NCBI RefSeq assembly: GCF_011420305.2
Contig: NZ_CP061769.1
Span: forward strand, 2,839,001 to 2,903,000
Source: Nocardioides ochotonae
GTDB taxonomy: Bacteria > Actinomycetota > Actinomycetes > Propionibacteriales > Nocardioidaceae
Length of the DNA stretch: 64,000 bases
Direction: 5' to 3'
Program-made: the position numbers and the translations under genes
Shown: piece by piece, positions 1-9,393 of the stretch
Layout of the letters: every line of letters starts with the position of its first letter
Position numbering within the stretch: position 1 is the first letter of the stretch
Notes under the pieces: generated by a model
Seen by the model: the letters and a program-made list of their open reading frames with translations, nothing else
Database searches by the model: none
Told to the model about the DNA's origin: nothing

Positions 1-1764
1 CTTCAGCGACGGGGTGAGCTCACCGGACTCGATGCTGAGGTCGTGGTCGAGGATCTCCCACTTCTTGATGGTCTCCCAGCGGTTGAGGCGGGTGTTGAGC
101 TCCTCGACGTACCCGCCGATCATCGTGTGGACCGCCTCGGAGCGGACGATGTCGGTGTAGGAGGCGCCGGGCATGTCGTTCTCGTGCGCCCAGGCCGCCA
201 TCGCGTCGGGGTCCAGGGTGATCAGCGCGACCACGAAGTGCCGCTCGTCGCCGAAGACCATGAACTGGCTGACGTAGGGGCACAGCGCCTTGAACTTCGA
301 CTCGATCGCGGACGGCGCGATGTACTTGCCACCCGAGGTCTTGAAGAGATCCTTGATCCGCCCGGTGATGGTCAAGAAGCCGTCCTCGTCGAGGCTGCCC
401 TTGTCGCCGGTGCGCAGCCAGCCGTCCTCGGTGAACGCCTGGGCGCTCTCCTCGGGGAGGTTGTGGTAGCCCGCCATCACGTGCGGGCCGCGCAGCTGGA
501 CCTCGTCGTTCTCGCCGATGCGGATCTCCGAGCCCGGCAGGGCCGGGCCGACGGTGCCGATCTTGTAGTCCTGGGGGTGGTTGACGGCCGCGCCGGCGGC
601 GTTCTCGGTCATGCCGTAGCCCTCGAGGATGAGAATGCCGGCGGCGTGGAACCACTCCGCGATCTCGGGGTTGAGGGCCGCGGAGCCGGAGATGAAGAAG
701 CGGACCCGTCCGCCGAAGCGCTCGCGGACCTTGCTGAAGACCAGCTTGTCGAAGACCTTGTGCTGCAGGCCGAGGACGAACGGCACCGACTTGCCCTCGC
801 GCTTGAGCCGGTCGACCTGGTTGCCGACGGCGAACGCCTTGAGGAAGATCTTCTCCTTCAGCCCGCCCTCGGCGGCCTGCATGGTGACGATCTTGCCGTG
901 GGCCTTCTCGAAGATGCGCGGGGCGGCGCCCATGAACGTCGGCTTCACGACCGCGAGGTTGTCGACGATGCGGTCGATGCGACCGTCGATGGCGGTGGCG
1001 TAGCCGCAGGCCAGCTGGGCGGCGAGCAGGACCTTGCCGAACGCGTGCGCCATCGGCAGCCACAGGAACTGCAGGTCGCTCTCGTGCAGGATGTCCTGGG
1101 CCTCGATGGCCGCGCCCTGGTAGACCCAGGAGCGGTGCAGCAGACGCACGCCCTTGGAGCGCCCGGTCGTGCCGGAGGTGTACATCAGCATCGCGAGCTG
1201 GTCGGGGGCGATCGACTTGGCGACGTCCTCGACGGCGGTCGGGTGCTCGGCGAGGTGGGCGCGTCCGAGGCCGGCCAGGTCGGCGAGGGAGAGCACCCAG
1301 TCGCTGTCGCCCTCCCCGTCGAAGAGGACGACCTTCTCGACCGTGGGGATGTCGGCACGGTGCGCCTGGAGCTTGCCGAGCTGCTCGGCGTCCTCGGCGA
1401 AGACGATCCGGCTCTCGGAGTCGCTGAGGATGTAGGCGACGTCGTCGGCGTTGGTGCTGGGGTAGACGGTCGTGGTCGCACCCCCGGCGCACATCACCGC
1501 GAGGTCCGCCAGGATCCACTCGTAGCGGGTGCCGGAGGCGATGCCCACGCGCTGCTCGGGCTCCAGCCCGAGCGCCAGCAGGCCGGCGGCGAGCTCACGG
1601 ACCTGCTCGCCGGTACGGCGCCAGGTCACCGACTCCCAGGTGTCGTCGGGAAGCGGGTAGCGGAACGCCTCCGCGTCGGGCGACTTGGCGACCCGGTCGA
1701 GGAACTGGACGGCGATGTTCGGGGCGAGGTGGTCGACGAAGGTCGGATCGTGATTCGCGGGCAT
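1..1764 (-). CDS. Long-chain fatty acid--CoA ligase (AMP-forming), C-terminus beyond window
   Basis: Activates fatty acids to acyl-CoA through an acyl-adenylate. The frame reads from ATG at 1764 to the left edge with no stop, giving 588 residues; FadD15-type ligases are about 600, so only a few residues are missing. The ATP/AMP signature TSGTTGRSKG lies at residues 196-205, followed by GYGMTEN and the C-terminal hinge region TGDKGSLDEDGF and KTSGGKYIAPS. An AGGAG ribosome-binding site lies just upstream of the ATG. Overlapping antisense and other-frame ORFs here are high-GC shadows. Family assignment is firm; chain-length preference is not visible. Confidence 0.93.
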   Translation of the reverse strand, partial: MPANHDPTFVDHLAPNIAVQFLDRVAKSPDAEAFRYPLPDDTWESVTWRRTGEQVRELAAGLLALGLEPEQRVGIASGTRYEWILADLAVMCAGGATTTVYPSTNADDVAYILSDSESRIVFAEDAEQLGKLQAHRADIPTVEKVVLFDGEGDSDWVLSLADLAGLGRAHLAEHPTAVEDVAKSIAPDQLAMLMYTSGTTGRSKGVRLLHRSWVYQGAAIEAQDILHESDLQFLWLPMAHAFGKVLLAAQLACGYATAIDGRIDRIVDNLAVVKPTFMGAAPRIFEKAHGKIVTMQAAEGGLKEKIFLKAFAVGNQVDRLKREGKSVPFVLGLQHKVFDKLVFSKVRERFGGRVRFFISGSAALNPEIAEWFHAAGILILEGYGMTENAAGAAVNHPQDYKIGTVGPALPGSEIRIGENDEVQLRGPHVMAGYHNLPEESAQAFTEDGWLRTGDKGSLDEDGFLTITGRIKDLFKTSGGKYIAPSAIESKFKALCPYVSQFMVFGDERHFVVALITLDPDAMAAWAHENDMPGASYTDIVRSEAVHTMIGGYVEELNTRLNRWETIKKWEILDHDLSIESGELTPSLK

Positions 1765-1935
1765 GTCACTCCTGGCAGTGGACAGGGAAGGCAACGACAG
1801 CGGCCGTCGACCCTCCCGCGAGGCGATGGGTGCCTGTAACCTACGTCACCTTCTGACTCGCGGGTAACCCGAATCACAGAAACCGGATCGATGGATCCGG
1901 ACACGTCCGCGCTGCCGGCGCCGCCGGCTCCGACC

Positions 1936-2589
1936 TCAGGAGCGGGGCGCGCGGGCCGCGAGGATCTCCCGCACGGACGGCGAGAGCGCCTGCGCGCCCA
2001 GCACCTGCGCGGTCAGCTCGCGCTCGGTGGTGAGGGCCCGGAACACCATCGAGACGCTCACGTCGTGGTCGGGGCGGTGCTCGACCACGACCGGGTCACC
2101 GGACTGGACCACCCCCTCCTCGAGCACCCGCAGGTAGGGCCCCGGGCGCCCGTCGCGGGCGAACCGCTTGATCCAGCCGGTCGCGTCGTGGCCGGTCTGC
2201 GCCATGAAGCCCGCGAACACCTTGCAGGGCGTGCGGACCTTGGCGACCTCCAGCAGCGCGGTCCCCACCCGCCAGCGCTCCCCGATCAGCGCGGCGTTGA
2301 CGTCGATGCCGTGGGTGGTGAGGTTCTCGCCGAACTGCCCGTCGGGCAGCGCGCTGCCGAGCTCGCGGCCCCAGCGGTCGAGGTCCTCGCGGGCGAAGGC
2401 GTAGACGGCGTTGTCCGGGCTGCCGTGGTACTTGGTGTCGCACACGCTGTCCCCGGCCAGGCCGCTGCGCAGCACCCGGACCGGCTGGTCGGTGCCGCGC
2501 TTGCGGATCGCGGTCCGCCCGACCCGGCCGGTCCACTCCCCGCCCTCGGGCTTCCCCAGGTTCACCGACATCACGCGTGCGTTCTCCAC
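1936..2589 (-). CDS. MOSC domain-containing protein (YiiM-like)
   Basis: A 217-aa single MOSC-domain protein, the sulfur-carrier fold shared with molybdenum cofactor sulfurases and YiiM-type detoxification proteins. The conserved cysteine is in TPCKVF (Cys122), and the family block FGENLTTHGID is at about 86-96. It starts at GTG. No Shine-Dalgarno is obvious, but CAGGAT (2596-2601, minus strand) lies six bases before the start codon, which fits a leaderless transcript. It stands alone between the fatty acid ligase and an APH-type kinase. The true substrate cannot be read from the sequence. Confidence 0.9.
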   Translation of the reverse strand: MENARVMSVNLGKPEGGEWTGRVGRTAIRKRGTDQPVRVLRSGLAGDSVCDTKYHGSPDNAVYAFAREDLDRWGRELGSALPDGQFGENLTTHGIDVNAALIGERWRVGTALLEVAKVRTPCKVFAGFMAQTGHDATGWIKRFARDGRPGPYLRVLEEGVVQSGDPVVVEHRPDHDVSVSMVFRALTTERELTAQVLGAQALSPSVREILAARAPRS

Positions 2590-2611
2590 GGCACCATCCT
2601 GCCCGCTGGGC

Positions 2612-3523
2612 CTAGTCCTGCACGGCCTTGGCGACCGTGATGCAGCGCGTCACCCAGTCCCGTTGGTCGCGGTCCAGGTCCCGCCCCGCGGCCTCCTCGA
2701 CCATCCAGTGCGCGCTCAGCACCGCCCGCACCACGACCCAGTCCCGGGCCCGGTCCTCATCGAGCCCGGCCGCATCGACGAGGGTGTGGAAGCGGCGGCG
2801 CACCGCGTCGCGGACGCCGGCGCTCGCCACCACGTCCTCCCAGCGGTTCCACAGCATCGGCCCCGGCTCGTAGTGCGGGTCCCCGGACACCGGCTTGGGA
2901 TCGATGGCCAGCCATGGCTCCCGCTCGCCAGCGAGCACGTTCGCGTAGTGCAGGTCGCCGTGCACCAAGGTGCCCACCGTCGCCGGGTCGGCGACCAGGT
3001 CGCGGGCCAGCGCGACCGCCTGCTCGACGAGCCGGTGCGGGACCGGCCCGCCGCGAGGCAGGTCGCGCAGGGGCGCCGACCAGCGCTCGACGTACGCCGC
3101 GAGGCTGCGCAGCCGCGGGGGCGCCGGGACGTGGAGGCGGCCGTAGAGCCCGGCGACGACCTCGCAGGCCTCGAGGTCCCACTGCTCGCCCAGGTCCTCG
3201 GTGGAGAGCCGCTCCAGCAGCAGCGCGGCGCGGTGCGGGTCGGCGCGCAGCAGCTCCACGGCGCCGCGGCCGTGCCAGTGCTGGAGCGCGAGGTGCTCCT
3301 GCTCGGACTCCTCGTGCGGGAAGCCCACCTTGAGCGCAGCCGGGCGCCGACTGGCGGTGCGGACCGGGAGCACCACCGCGGTGTGGCCGAAGGCGGCCTC
3401 GCCGTCGACGGCGAGCTGCCACTCCCCCTGCAGCTCGCGCAGCAGGGCGGGGAGGCGGTCGAGCCACTGCGCCCACGCGGGACCGCGGGCGGCGTACGCC
3501 AGCAGCCCGGCGGGGAGCCTCAC
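2612..3523 (-). CDS. APH(6)/hydroxyurea-type phosphotransferase family protein
   Basis: A 303-aa small-molecule kinase with the aminoglycoside phosphotransferase fold, closest in motif pattern to the streptomycin 6-phosphotransferase and hydroxyurea phosphotransferase family. Visible motifs are the ATP lysine in AALKVG (about 65), the catalytic loop HGDLHYAN (188-195) and the metal-binding IDPKP (207-211). It starts at GTG with GAGG upstream, 29 nt downstream of the lepA stop on the same strand, so read-through from lepA is possible. Members of this family are often chromosomal and of unproven antibiotic activity; resistance is not claimed. Confidence 0.85.
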   Translation of the reverse strand: MRLPAGLLAYAARGPAWAQWLDRLPALLRELQGEWQLAVDGEAAFGHTAVVLPVRTASRRPAALKVGFPHEESEQEHLALQHWHGRGAVELLRADPHRAALLLERLSTEDLGEQWDLEACEVVAGLYGRLHVPAPPRLRSLAAYVERWSAPLRDLPRGGPVPHRLVEQAVALARDLVADPATVGTLVHGDLHYANVLAGEREPWLAIDPKPVSGDPHYEPGPMLWNRWEDVVASAGVRDAVRRRFHTLVDAAGLDEDRARDWVVVRAVLSAHWMVEEAAGRDLDRDQRDWVTRCITVAKAVQD

Positions 3524-3552
3524 CGCGGCCTCACCTCAGGCCGACCTCGGCG

Positions 3553-5421
<1,869 letters not shown>

Positions 5422-5482
5422 GAGCTCTTCTCGACATACGTGGGTCGGGACGGACCCGACCATCATCCCATGCCGAAGGTGG

Positions 5483-5511
5483 TGGACCCCACTCGAGGAC
5501 TGGGGCAGTAT
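5483..5511 (+). promoter_or_regulatory. Putative promoter for a leaderless mRNA of the hydroxylase gene
   Basis: TGGACC (5483-5488), a 17-bp spacer and CAGTAT (5506-5511) end six bases before the GTG at 5518. Both hexamers resemble housekeeping sigma elements, and the spacing to the start codon leaves no room for a ribosome-binding site. It overlaps the upstream part of divergent lepA. Confidence 0.5.
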
Positions 5512-5517
5512 CCGAGC

Positions 5518-6411
5518 GTGACGGATCTGTGGCCCGCCCTGCCCGAGGCCCTGCACGACCCGGTCGCGCTCGCGGTGCCGTTCTTCGTGGTCTTCGTGGC
5601 GGTCGAGGCGCTCGCGGCGTACCTCCTGAAGGACGAGGGCCCCGACGGGTTCGCCGGCTACGAGCGGCGCGACACCGTCGCCAGCCTCACCATGGGCGCG
5701 GTCTCGGTGGTCACGATGACGCTGTGGAAGACCGGCGGGCTCGTGGTCTACGCCGCGCTCTTCGCCTACGTCGCCCCCTGGCAGCTGCCGGTCGAGGCGT
5801 GGTGGACCTGGGCGCTGGCCATCGGGGCCGTCGACTTCCTCTTCTACTGGGCCCACCGGGTGGCGCACCGGGTCCGGCTCGTCTGGGCCACCCACCAGGC
5901 GCACCACTCCAGCGAGCACTTCAACTTCGCGACCGCGCTGCGCCAGAAGTGGAACAACTCCCACGAGCTGGTGATCTGGGCGCCGCTGCCGCTGCTGGGG
6001 GTGCCGCCGGCGCTGGTCTTCTTCGGCTTCTCGGTCAGCCTCGTCTACCAGTTCTTCGTCCACACCGAGCGGATCCGCACCCTGTGGCGGCCCGTCGAGC
6101 TGGTCTTCAACACCCCCTCGCACCACCGGGTGCACCACGGCAGCGACCCGGAGTACCTCGACCGCAACTACGGCGGGATCCTGATCGTCTGGGACCGGCT
6201 CTTCGGCTCCTTCCAGCCCGAGCTGCACCGCCCGACGTACGGGCTGACCACGCCGGTGGGGACCTACCACGTCCTACGCCTACAGACCCACGAGTACGCC
6301 GCGATCGCCCGCGACGTGCGCGCCGCGCCGCGGCTGCGCGACAAGCTCGGCTACGTCTTCGGGCCGCCGGGGTGGCGCCCGGCCCCCGTGGCGCCGGCGG
6401 CCGCCGCCTGA
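5518..6411 (+). CDS. Sterol desaturase / fatty acid hydroxylase family membrane protein
   Basis: A 297-aa integral membrane di-iron oxygenase-like protein. The histidine clusters of the family are present: HRVAH (113-117), HQAHH (126-130) and a later HHRVHHG followed by [16 protein letters not shown], typical of the FA_hydroxylase superfamily. Several hydrophobic segments lie in the first 100 residues and between the histidine boxes. GTG at 5518 is preferred over the in-frame ATG at 5470 because a promoter-like -10 ends six bases before it. It is divergent from lepA. Substrate (sterol, carotenoid or fatty acyl chain) is undetermined. Confidence 0.9.
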   Translation: MTDLWPALPEALHDPVALAVPFFVVFVAVEALAAYLLKDEGPDGFAGYERRDTVASLTMGAVSVVTMTLWKTGGLVVYAALFAYVAPWQLPVEAWWTWALAIGAVDFLFYWAHRVAHRVRLVWATHQAHHSSEHFNFATALRQKWNNSHELVIWAPLPLLGVPPALVFFGFSVSLVYQFFVHTERIRTLWRPVELVFNTPSHHRVHHGSDPEYLDRNYGGILIVWDRLFGSFQPELHRPTYGLTTPVGTYHVLRLQTHEYAAIARDVRAAPRLRDKLGYVFGPPGWRPAPVAPAAAA

Positions 6412-6483
6412 GGGAGTCGATGCGGACCGGAGCGCGACCGGGCCGACCCTGCTGACGGCGGACTCGTGCCGCAGGATGTGGCG

Positions 6484-7437
6484 GTGATCCCCACGACGAT
6501 CCCCCACGGCCGCACCGCCCGGCGCCTGGAGTGGGAGTACCTCCCGCCGATGCTGCGCGCGGAGGTGGCGCGCCGCTGCGGCTCCCCCGTCGTCGCCGCC
6601 GAGTCCCAGCGCGCGGGGTTCACGCCCGGCTTCGCCTCCGTGCTGACCTGCGCCGACGGCAGCCGGCACTTCGTCAAGGCCGCCTCGGTCAAGGCGCAAC
6701 GGATGTTCGCCCTGGCCTACCGCGAGGAGGCCCGCAAGCTCGCCGCCCTCCCCCGGGCCACCCCCGCGCCGCGCCTGCAGTGGATCCACGACGCCGACGA
6801 CTGGGTGGTGCTCGGCATCGAGCACGTGCCCGCGCGGGCGCCGTACCGGCCCTGGAGCGAGGCGGACCTGACGGCGACCCTCGACGCGCTCGAGCAGTGC
6901 GCGCGGGTGCTCGACCCCGCGCCCGCCGCGCTCGGACTGGACACGTTCGCGGTGGAGTTCGCGCCGTTCCTGGAGCACTGGTCGACCCTGCGCGCCGCGC
7001 CGGCGGACGTGCCCGGGCTCGCCGCGCACCTCGAGGAGGCCGCCGCCCTCGCCGCGGCGTACGCCGAGGTCTGCGCGGGCAGCGCCGTCGTGCACACCGA
7101 CATCCGCGACGACAACGTGCTGATCACCCCCGAGGGCCGGGCGCTGCTGTGCGACTGGAACTGGCCGGTCGTCGGCGCACCCTGGCTGGACACCGTCCTC
7201 ACCCTGATCGGCCCGCGCGGGGACGGCCTCGACGTCGAGGCGGTGCTCGCGGCGCGGCCGCTGACCCGCGGCGTCCCCGCCGAGCACGTCGACGTCCTGC
7301 TCGCGCTGGTGGCCGGCTACTTCCTGGCCCAGTCGGCCCTCCCCGCACCGACCACGTCGCCACACCTGCGGCCCGCGCAGCGCTGGCAGGGCGAGGTCGT
7401 CTGGCAGTGGCTGGGCGAGCGCCGCGGCTGGAGCTGA
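6484..7437 (+). CDS. Phosphotransferase family protein (APH fold)
   Basis: A protein of about 317 aa with the aminoglycoside/choline kinase fold: HTDIRDDNVLI (catalytic Asp and Asn) and CDWNWP (metal Asp), with the nucleotide-binding lobe around FVKAAS. Two in-frame GTG starts compete. GTG 6466 adds six residues. GTG 6484 sits exactly six bases after CAGGAT (6472-6477), the same arrangement as before the MOSC gene, so I chose it. It is about 70 bp downstream of the hydroxylase gene, on the same strand. Natural substrate unknown; it is not similar enough to named resistance enzymes to claim drug modification. Confidence 0.85.
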   Translation: MIPTTIPHGRTARRLEWEYLPPMLRAEVARRCGSPVVAAESQRAGFTPGFASVLTCADGSRHFVKAASVKAQRMFALAYREEARKLAALPRATPAPRLQWIHDADDWVVLGIEHVPARAPYRPWSEADLTATLDALEQCARVLDPAPAALGLDTFAVEFAPFLEHWSTLRAAPADVPGLAAHLEEAAALAAAYAEVCAGSAVVHTDIRDDNVLITPEGRALLCDWNWPVVGAPWLDTVLTLIGPRGDGLDVEAVLAARPLTRGVPAEHVDVLLALVAGYFLAQSALPAPTTSPHLRPAQRWQGEVVWQWLGERRGWS

Positions 7438-7467
7438 GCGCGGCGGGGCGGCGGGGGCGCCGGACGT

Positions 7468-7496
7468 TTCCGACCGCGTCGTAGAGGATATATGTT
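7468..7496 (+). promoter_or_regulatory. Putative promoter of the 75-aa small protein
   Basis: TTCCGA (7468-7473), 17 bp, then TATGTT (7491-7496) inside a short AT-rich patch. A start site near 7503 would give a leader of about 37 nt carrying AGGAGGA (7526-7532) before GTG 7540. An apparent ATG at 7492 lies within the -10 itself, which argues against the longer reading frame. Confidence 0.4.
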
Positions 7497-7539
7497 TCAA
7501 GGCCGTCGTCCGGCGGCCCGACCCCAGGAGGAACTCGCC

Positions 7540-7767
7540 GTGCGCAAGCCGATCACCCGCTCCCTCGTCACCATCGGCGCCCTGGGCGCCCTCGCCGTGG
7601 CCGCCAGCCGCCTCGGCCTGATCGGCGGCACTCCCGCGCCCGCCGGCGTCCTACCGATCACCTGCCGCCTGCGTGGCCATGGCTGGCGGATGCCGCGCAC
7701 CAACTCCCAGGCCCCGATCCGGCGCACCTGCCGACGCTGCGACCAGATCGACGTGCCGACTCCCTGA
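7540..7767 (+). CDS. Small protein with N-terminal hydrophobic segment and Cys/His motif
   Basis: A 75-aa protein. GTG 7540 follows a strong AGGAGGA seven bases upstream. The N-terminus ([20 protein letters not shown]) looks like an uncleaved signal anchor. The C-terminal half carries a CRLRGHGW block and RRTCRRCDQ, that is Cys-x3-Gly-His-x-Trp plus Cys-x2-Cys, a pattern that could bind zinc and recalls small phage-type DUF1660 proteins. I do not recognise a function. It stands alone between an APH-type kinase and rpsT, with its own promoter-like sequence. Confidence 0.6.
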   Translation: MRKPITRSLVTIGALGALAVAASRLGLIGGTPAPAGVLPITCRLRGHGWRMPRTNSQAPIRRTCRRCDQIDVPTP

Positions 7768-7786
7768 GCCTGCTGAGCTGCCTGAT

Positions 7787-7816
7787 TTGGGCACCCGCGG
7801 AAACCACTGTTAATCT
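7787..7816 (+). promoter_or_regulatory. rpsT promoter
   Basis: TTGGGC (7787-7792), 18 bp, then TAATCT (7811-7816), a good housekeeping match. It gives an rpsT leader of roughly 105 nt, long enough to hold regulatory structure, although none was identified with confidence. Confidence 0.5.
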
Positions 7817-7928
7817 CGCTTGTCGCGTGTCTGGCTGCTGCCCTGCGCCGACCGCACCACGAACACAGCACGACGGCCGTTCAGCACCAACGCTCGGCTC
7901 CACCCACACCTACGACGAAGGCGCAGTA

Positions 7929-8189
7929 GTGGCGAACATCAAGTCCCAGATCAAGCGGAACAAGCAGAACGAGAAGCGCCACGAGCGCAACAAGGCGGTC
8001 AAGACCGGCCTGAAGTCTGCTGTCCGCAAGTTCCGCGAGCTCGCCGAGGCCGGCGACAAGGACGCCGCGATCACGGCTGGCCGTGAGGCGTCGCGCAAGC
8101 TCGACAAGGCCGTTTCCAAGGGCGTCATCCACCAGAACCAGGCCGCGAACCGCAAGTCCGCGATCGCCAAGAAGGCCTCCGCTCTCTGA
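7929..8189 (+). CDS. rpsT: 30S ribosomal protein S20
   Basis: An 86-aa basic primary 16S rRNA-binding protein of the small subunit. The sequence opens [20 protein letters not shown] and ends [13 protein letters not shown], the family hallmarks. The start is GTG at 7929 with GAAGG seven bases upstream; an in-frame ATG at 7827 would add an unlikely low-complexity extension. It faces holA convergently, as in other actinobacteria, and is followed by a terminator hairpin. Confidence 0.97.
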   Translation: MANIKSQIKRNKQNEKRHERNKAVKTGLKSAVRKFRELAEAGDKDAAITAGREASRKLDKAVSKGVIHQNQAANRKSAIAKKASAL

Positions 8190-8205
8190 GTCCTTCTCGC
8201 AACCA

Positions 8206-8235
8206 GGCGTCGTCCCCTCGGGGCGGCGCCTTCTT
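8206..8235 (+). terminator. Terminator after rpsT
   Basis: Near-perfect hairpin GGCGTCGTCCCC / GGGGCGGCGCC (8206-8230) around a very short loop, followed by TTCTT. It lies 17 bases after the rpsT stop codon. Confidence 0.75.
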
Positions 8236-8272
8236 GCGTTGGCGGGCCGATGCGGACCGAAGCGCGCTGATC

Positions 8273-8300
8273 CCCCGCTGAGCCGATCGGCTCAGCGGGG
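8273..8300. repeat. Perfect 28-bp palindrome between convergent rpsT and holA
   Basis: CCCCGCTGAGCCGA followed immediately by its reverse complement, with no unpaired centre. It lies between the rpsT terminator and the end of holA. The arm CGGCTCAGCGGG recurs once more at 8325-8336 inside the last codons of holA. Either a bidirectional terminator or a protein-binding palindrome; there is no T tract. Confidence 0.7.
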
Positions 8301-8318
8301 TCGACTCAATGGGGCGGC

Positions 8319-9305
8319 TCAGCGGGCGTCGCGCAGCCCGGTGACGGTGAGCACCAGCCGCTCGAGGGTGTAGGACGCGTCGCTGGCGGCGCCCTTGATG
8401 TCGGCGTCGGCGCGGGCCACTGCCCGGATCGCCTCCCCGATCGCGCGGTCGTCCCAGCCCCGGGCCTGCTCGCGCAGGGTGCGCAGCTTCCACGGGGGCA
8501 CGCCGACCTCGCGCGCCAGGTCGCCGTCGCGCAGCCCGCGGCGGGCGCCTTTGAGCTTGGCCAGGCCACGCGCGCTGCCGGCGAACGCGGAGGTGACCAG
8601 CACCGGCGCCGTACCGCCGTCGAGCGCCCAGCGCAGCTCCTCGAGCGCGAGCTGGCGGCGCCCTCCGAACGCGGCGTCGGCCACGGCGAACGACTTCGCC
8701 TCGGCCCGGCCGCCGAAGTAGCGCCCGATCTTCTCGGCGTCGAGCGGCTCGCCCGCGAAGTCCGAGGTCAGCTGGTGGGCCGCGGCCGAGAGCGAGCGCA
8801 GGTCCTGGCCGACGGCCTGGACGAGCGCGGAGGCGGCCTCGTTGTCGATGGTGGCGCCGTAGCTGCGGACCTCGGCCGCCACGAAGCCGGGGTACTCCGA
8901 GGCCTTCAGCTCCGCGGACTTCACCTCGGTGACGGTGGGCAGCTTGCGCAGCTTGGTCAGCACGCCGGAGCCCTTCGGGCCGCCACCGTGGACGAGCACG
9001 AGCGCGACGTCCTCCGAGGGGGCCGCGGCGTAGGCCAGCAGGCCCGCCACCGACTCCTCGGGGAGGTTCTCCAGGGAGTGGACGACCACGCAGCGGATCG
9101 AGGAGAACAACGACGGCGCCGCGAGCTCGCCGAGCGTGGCCAGCGTCAGGTCGGCGGCCGGCGACTCGGCCAGCTCGGCCTCCGGGTCGTGGTCGCGCAC
9201 CGCCTGGCGCACCGACCGGACCGTGCGGTCACCGAAGAACTCCTCCTTGCCGGTCACGAGCGTGACCCGGCCAAGGACGTCTGCTGCCTGAGGACCTCTC
9301 GCCAT
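8319..9305 (-). CDS. holA: DNA polymerase III subunit delta
   Basis: The clamp-loader subunit that opens the beta sliding clamp. The 328-aa frame begins MARGPQAADVLGRVTLVTG and runs through FSSIRCVVVHSLENLP and the C-terminal collar region (PPWKLRTLREQARGW). Upstream in-frame codons to 9449 lie over the repeat element before comEC and are not plausible protein, so ATG 9305 was chosen. It follows comEC on the same strand after an 88-bp gap and faces rpsT. The order comEA-comEC-holA-(rpsT) is classic for actinobacteria. Confidence 0.93.
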   Translation of the reverse strand: MARGPQAADVLGRVTLVTGKEEFFGDRTVRSVRQAVRDHDPEAELAESPAADLTLATLGELAAPSLFSSIRCVVVHSLENLPEESVAGLLAYAAAPSEDVALVLVHGGGPKGSGVLTKLRKLPTVTEVKSAELKASEYPGFVAAEVRSYGATIDNEAASALVQAVGQDLRSLSAAAHQLTSDFAGEPLDAEKIGRYFGGRAEAKSFAVADAAFGGRRQLALEELRWALDGGTAPVLVTSAFAGSARGLAKLKGARRGLRDGDLAREVGVPPWKLRTLREQARGWDDRAIGEAIRAVARADADIKGAASDASYTLERLVLTVTGLRDAR

Positions 9306-9340
9306 GGTGGACCAAGCCTCCCACAGCCCGCCGACGTCCC

Positions 9341-9382
9341 CGAGTCGGCGCCAACGGTTGCCCGAGTCGGGGCTCGTGGTGG
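9341..9382 (+). repeat. Dispersed paired repeat, copy 1
   Basis: Two tandem units, 9341-9361 and 9362-9382. Each begins with a CGAGTCGG core, followed by GC and a GGTTGC- or GGTGG-type tail. It fills the gap between the comEC stop and the holA start. Related pairs occur at 12958, 47901, 49836 and 57957. Confidence 0.65.
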
Positions 9383-9393
9383 GCTGGAGGGGC

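Noticed and set aside
43-1839. Plus-strand frame opposite the fatty acid ligase
   Set aside because: No family motif; it is the complement of a clear adenylate-forming enzyme.
2612-3523. Calling this gene a streptomycin resistance determinant
   Set aside because: Fold motifs fit the APH(6) family, but substrate-specific residues cannot be judged by eye and the gene is chromosomal beside lepA.
5422-6270. Longer N-terminus for LepA
   Set aside because: The upstream frame lies under the divergent hydroxylase gene, and EF4 proteins begin close to the G1 motif.
8267-8281. Exact 15-mer CTGATCCCCCGCTGA, also at 55038-55052
   Set aside because: Both copies lie beside gene ends, but one short match in 64 kb of biased sequence is weak evidence for a repeat family.
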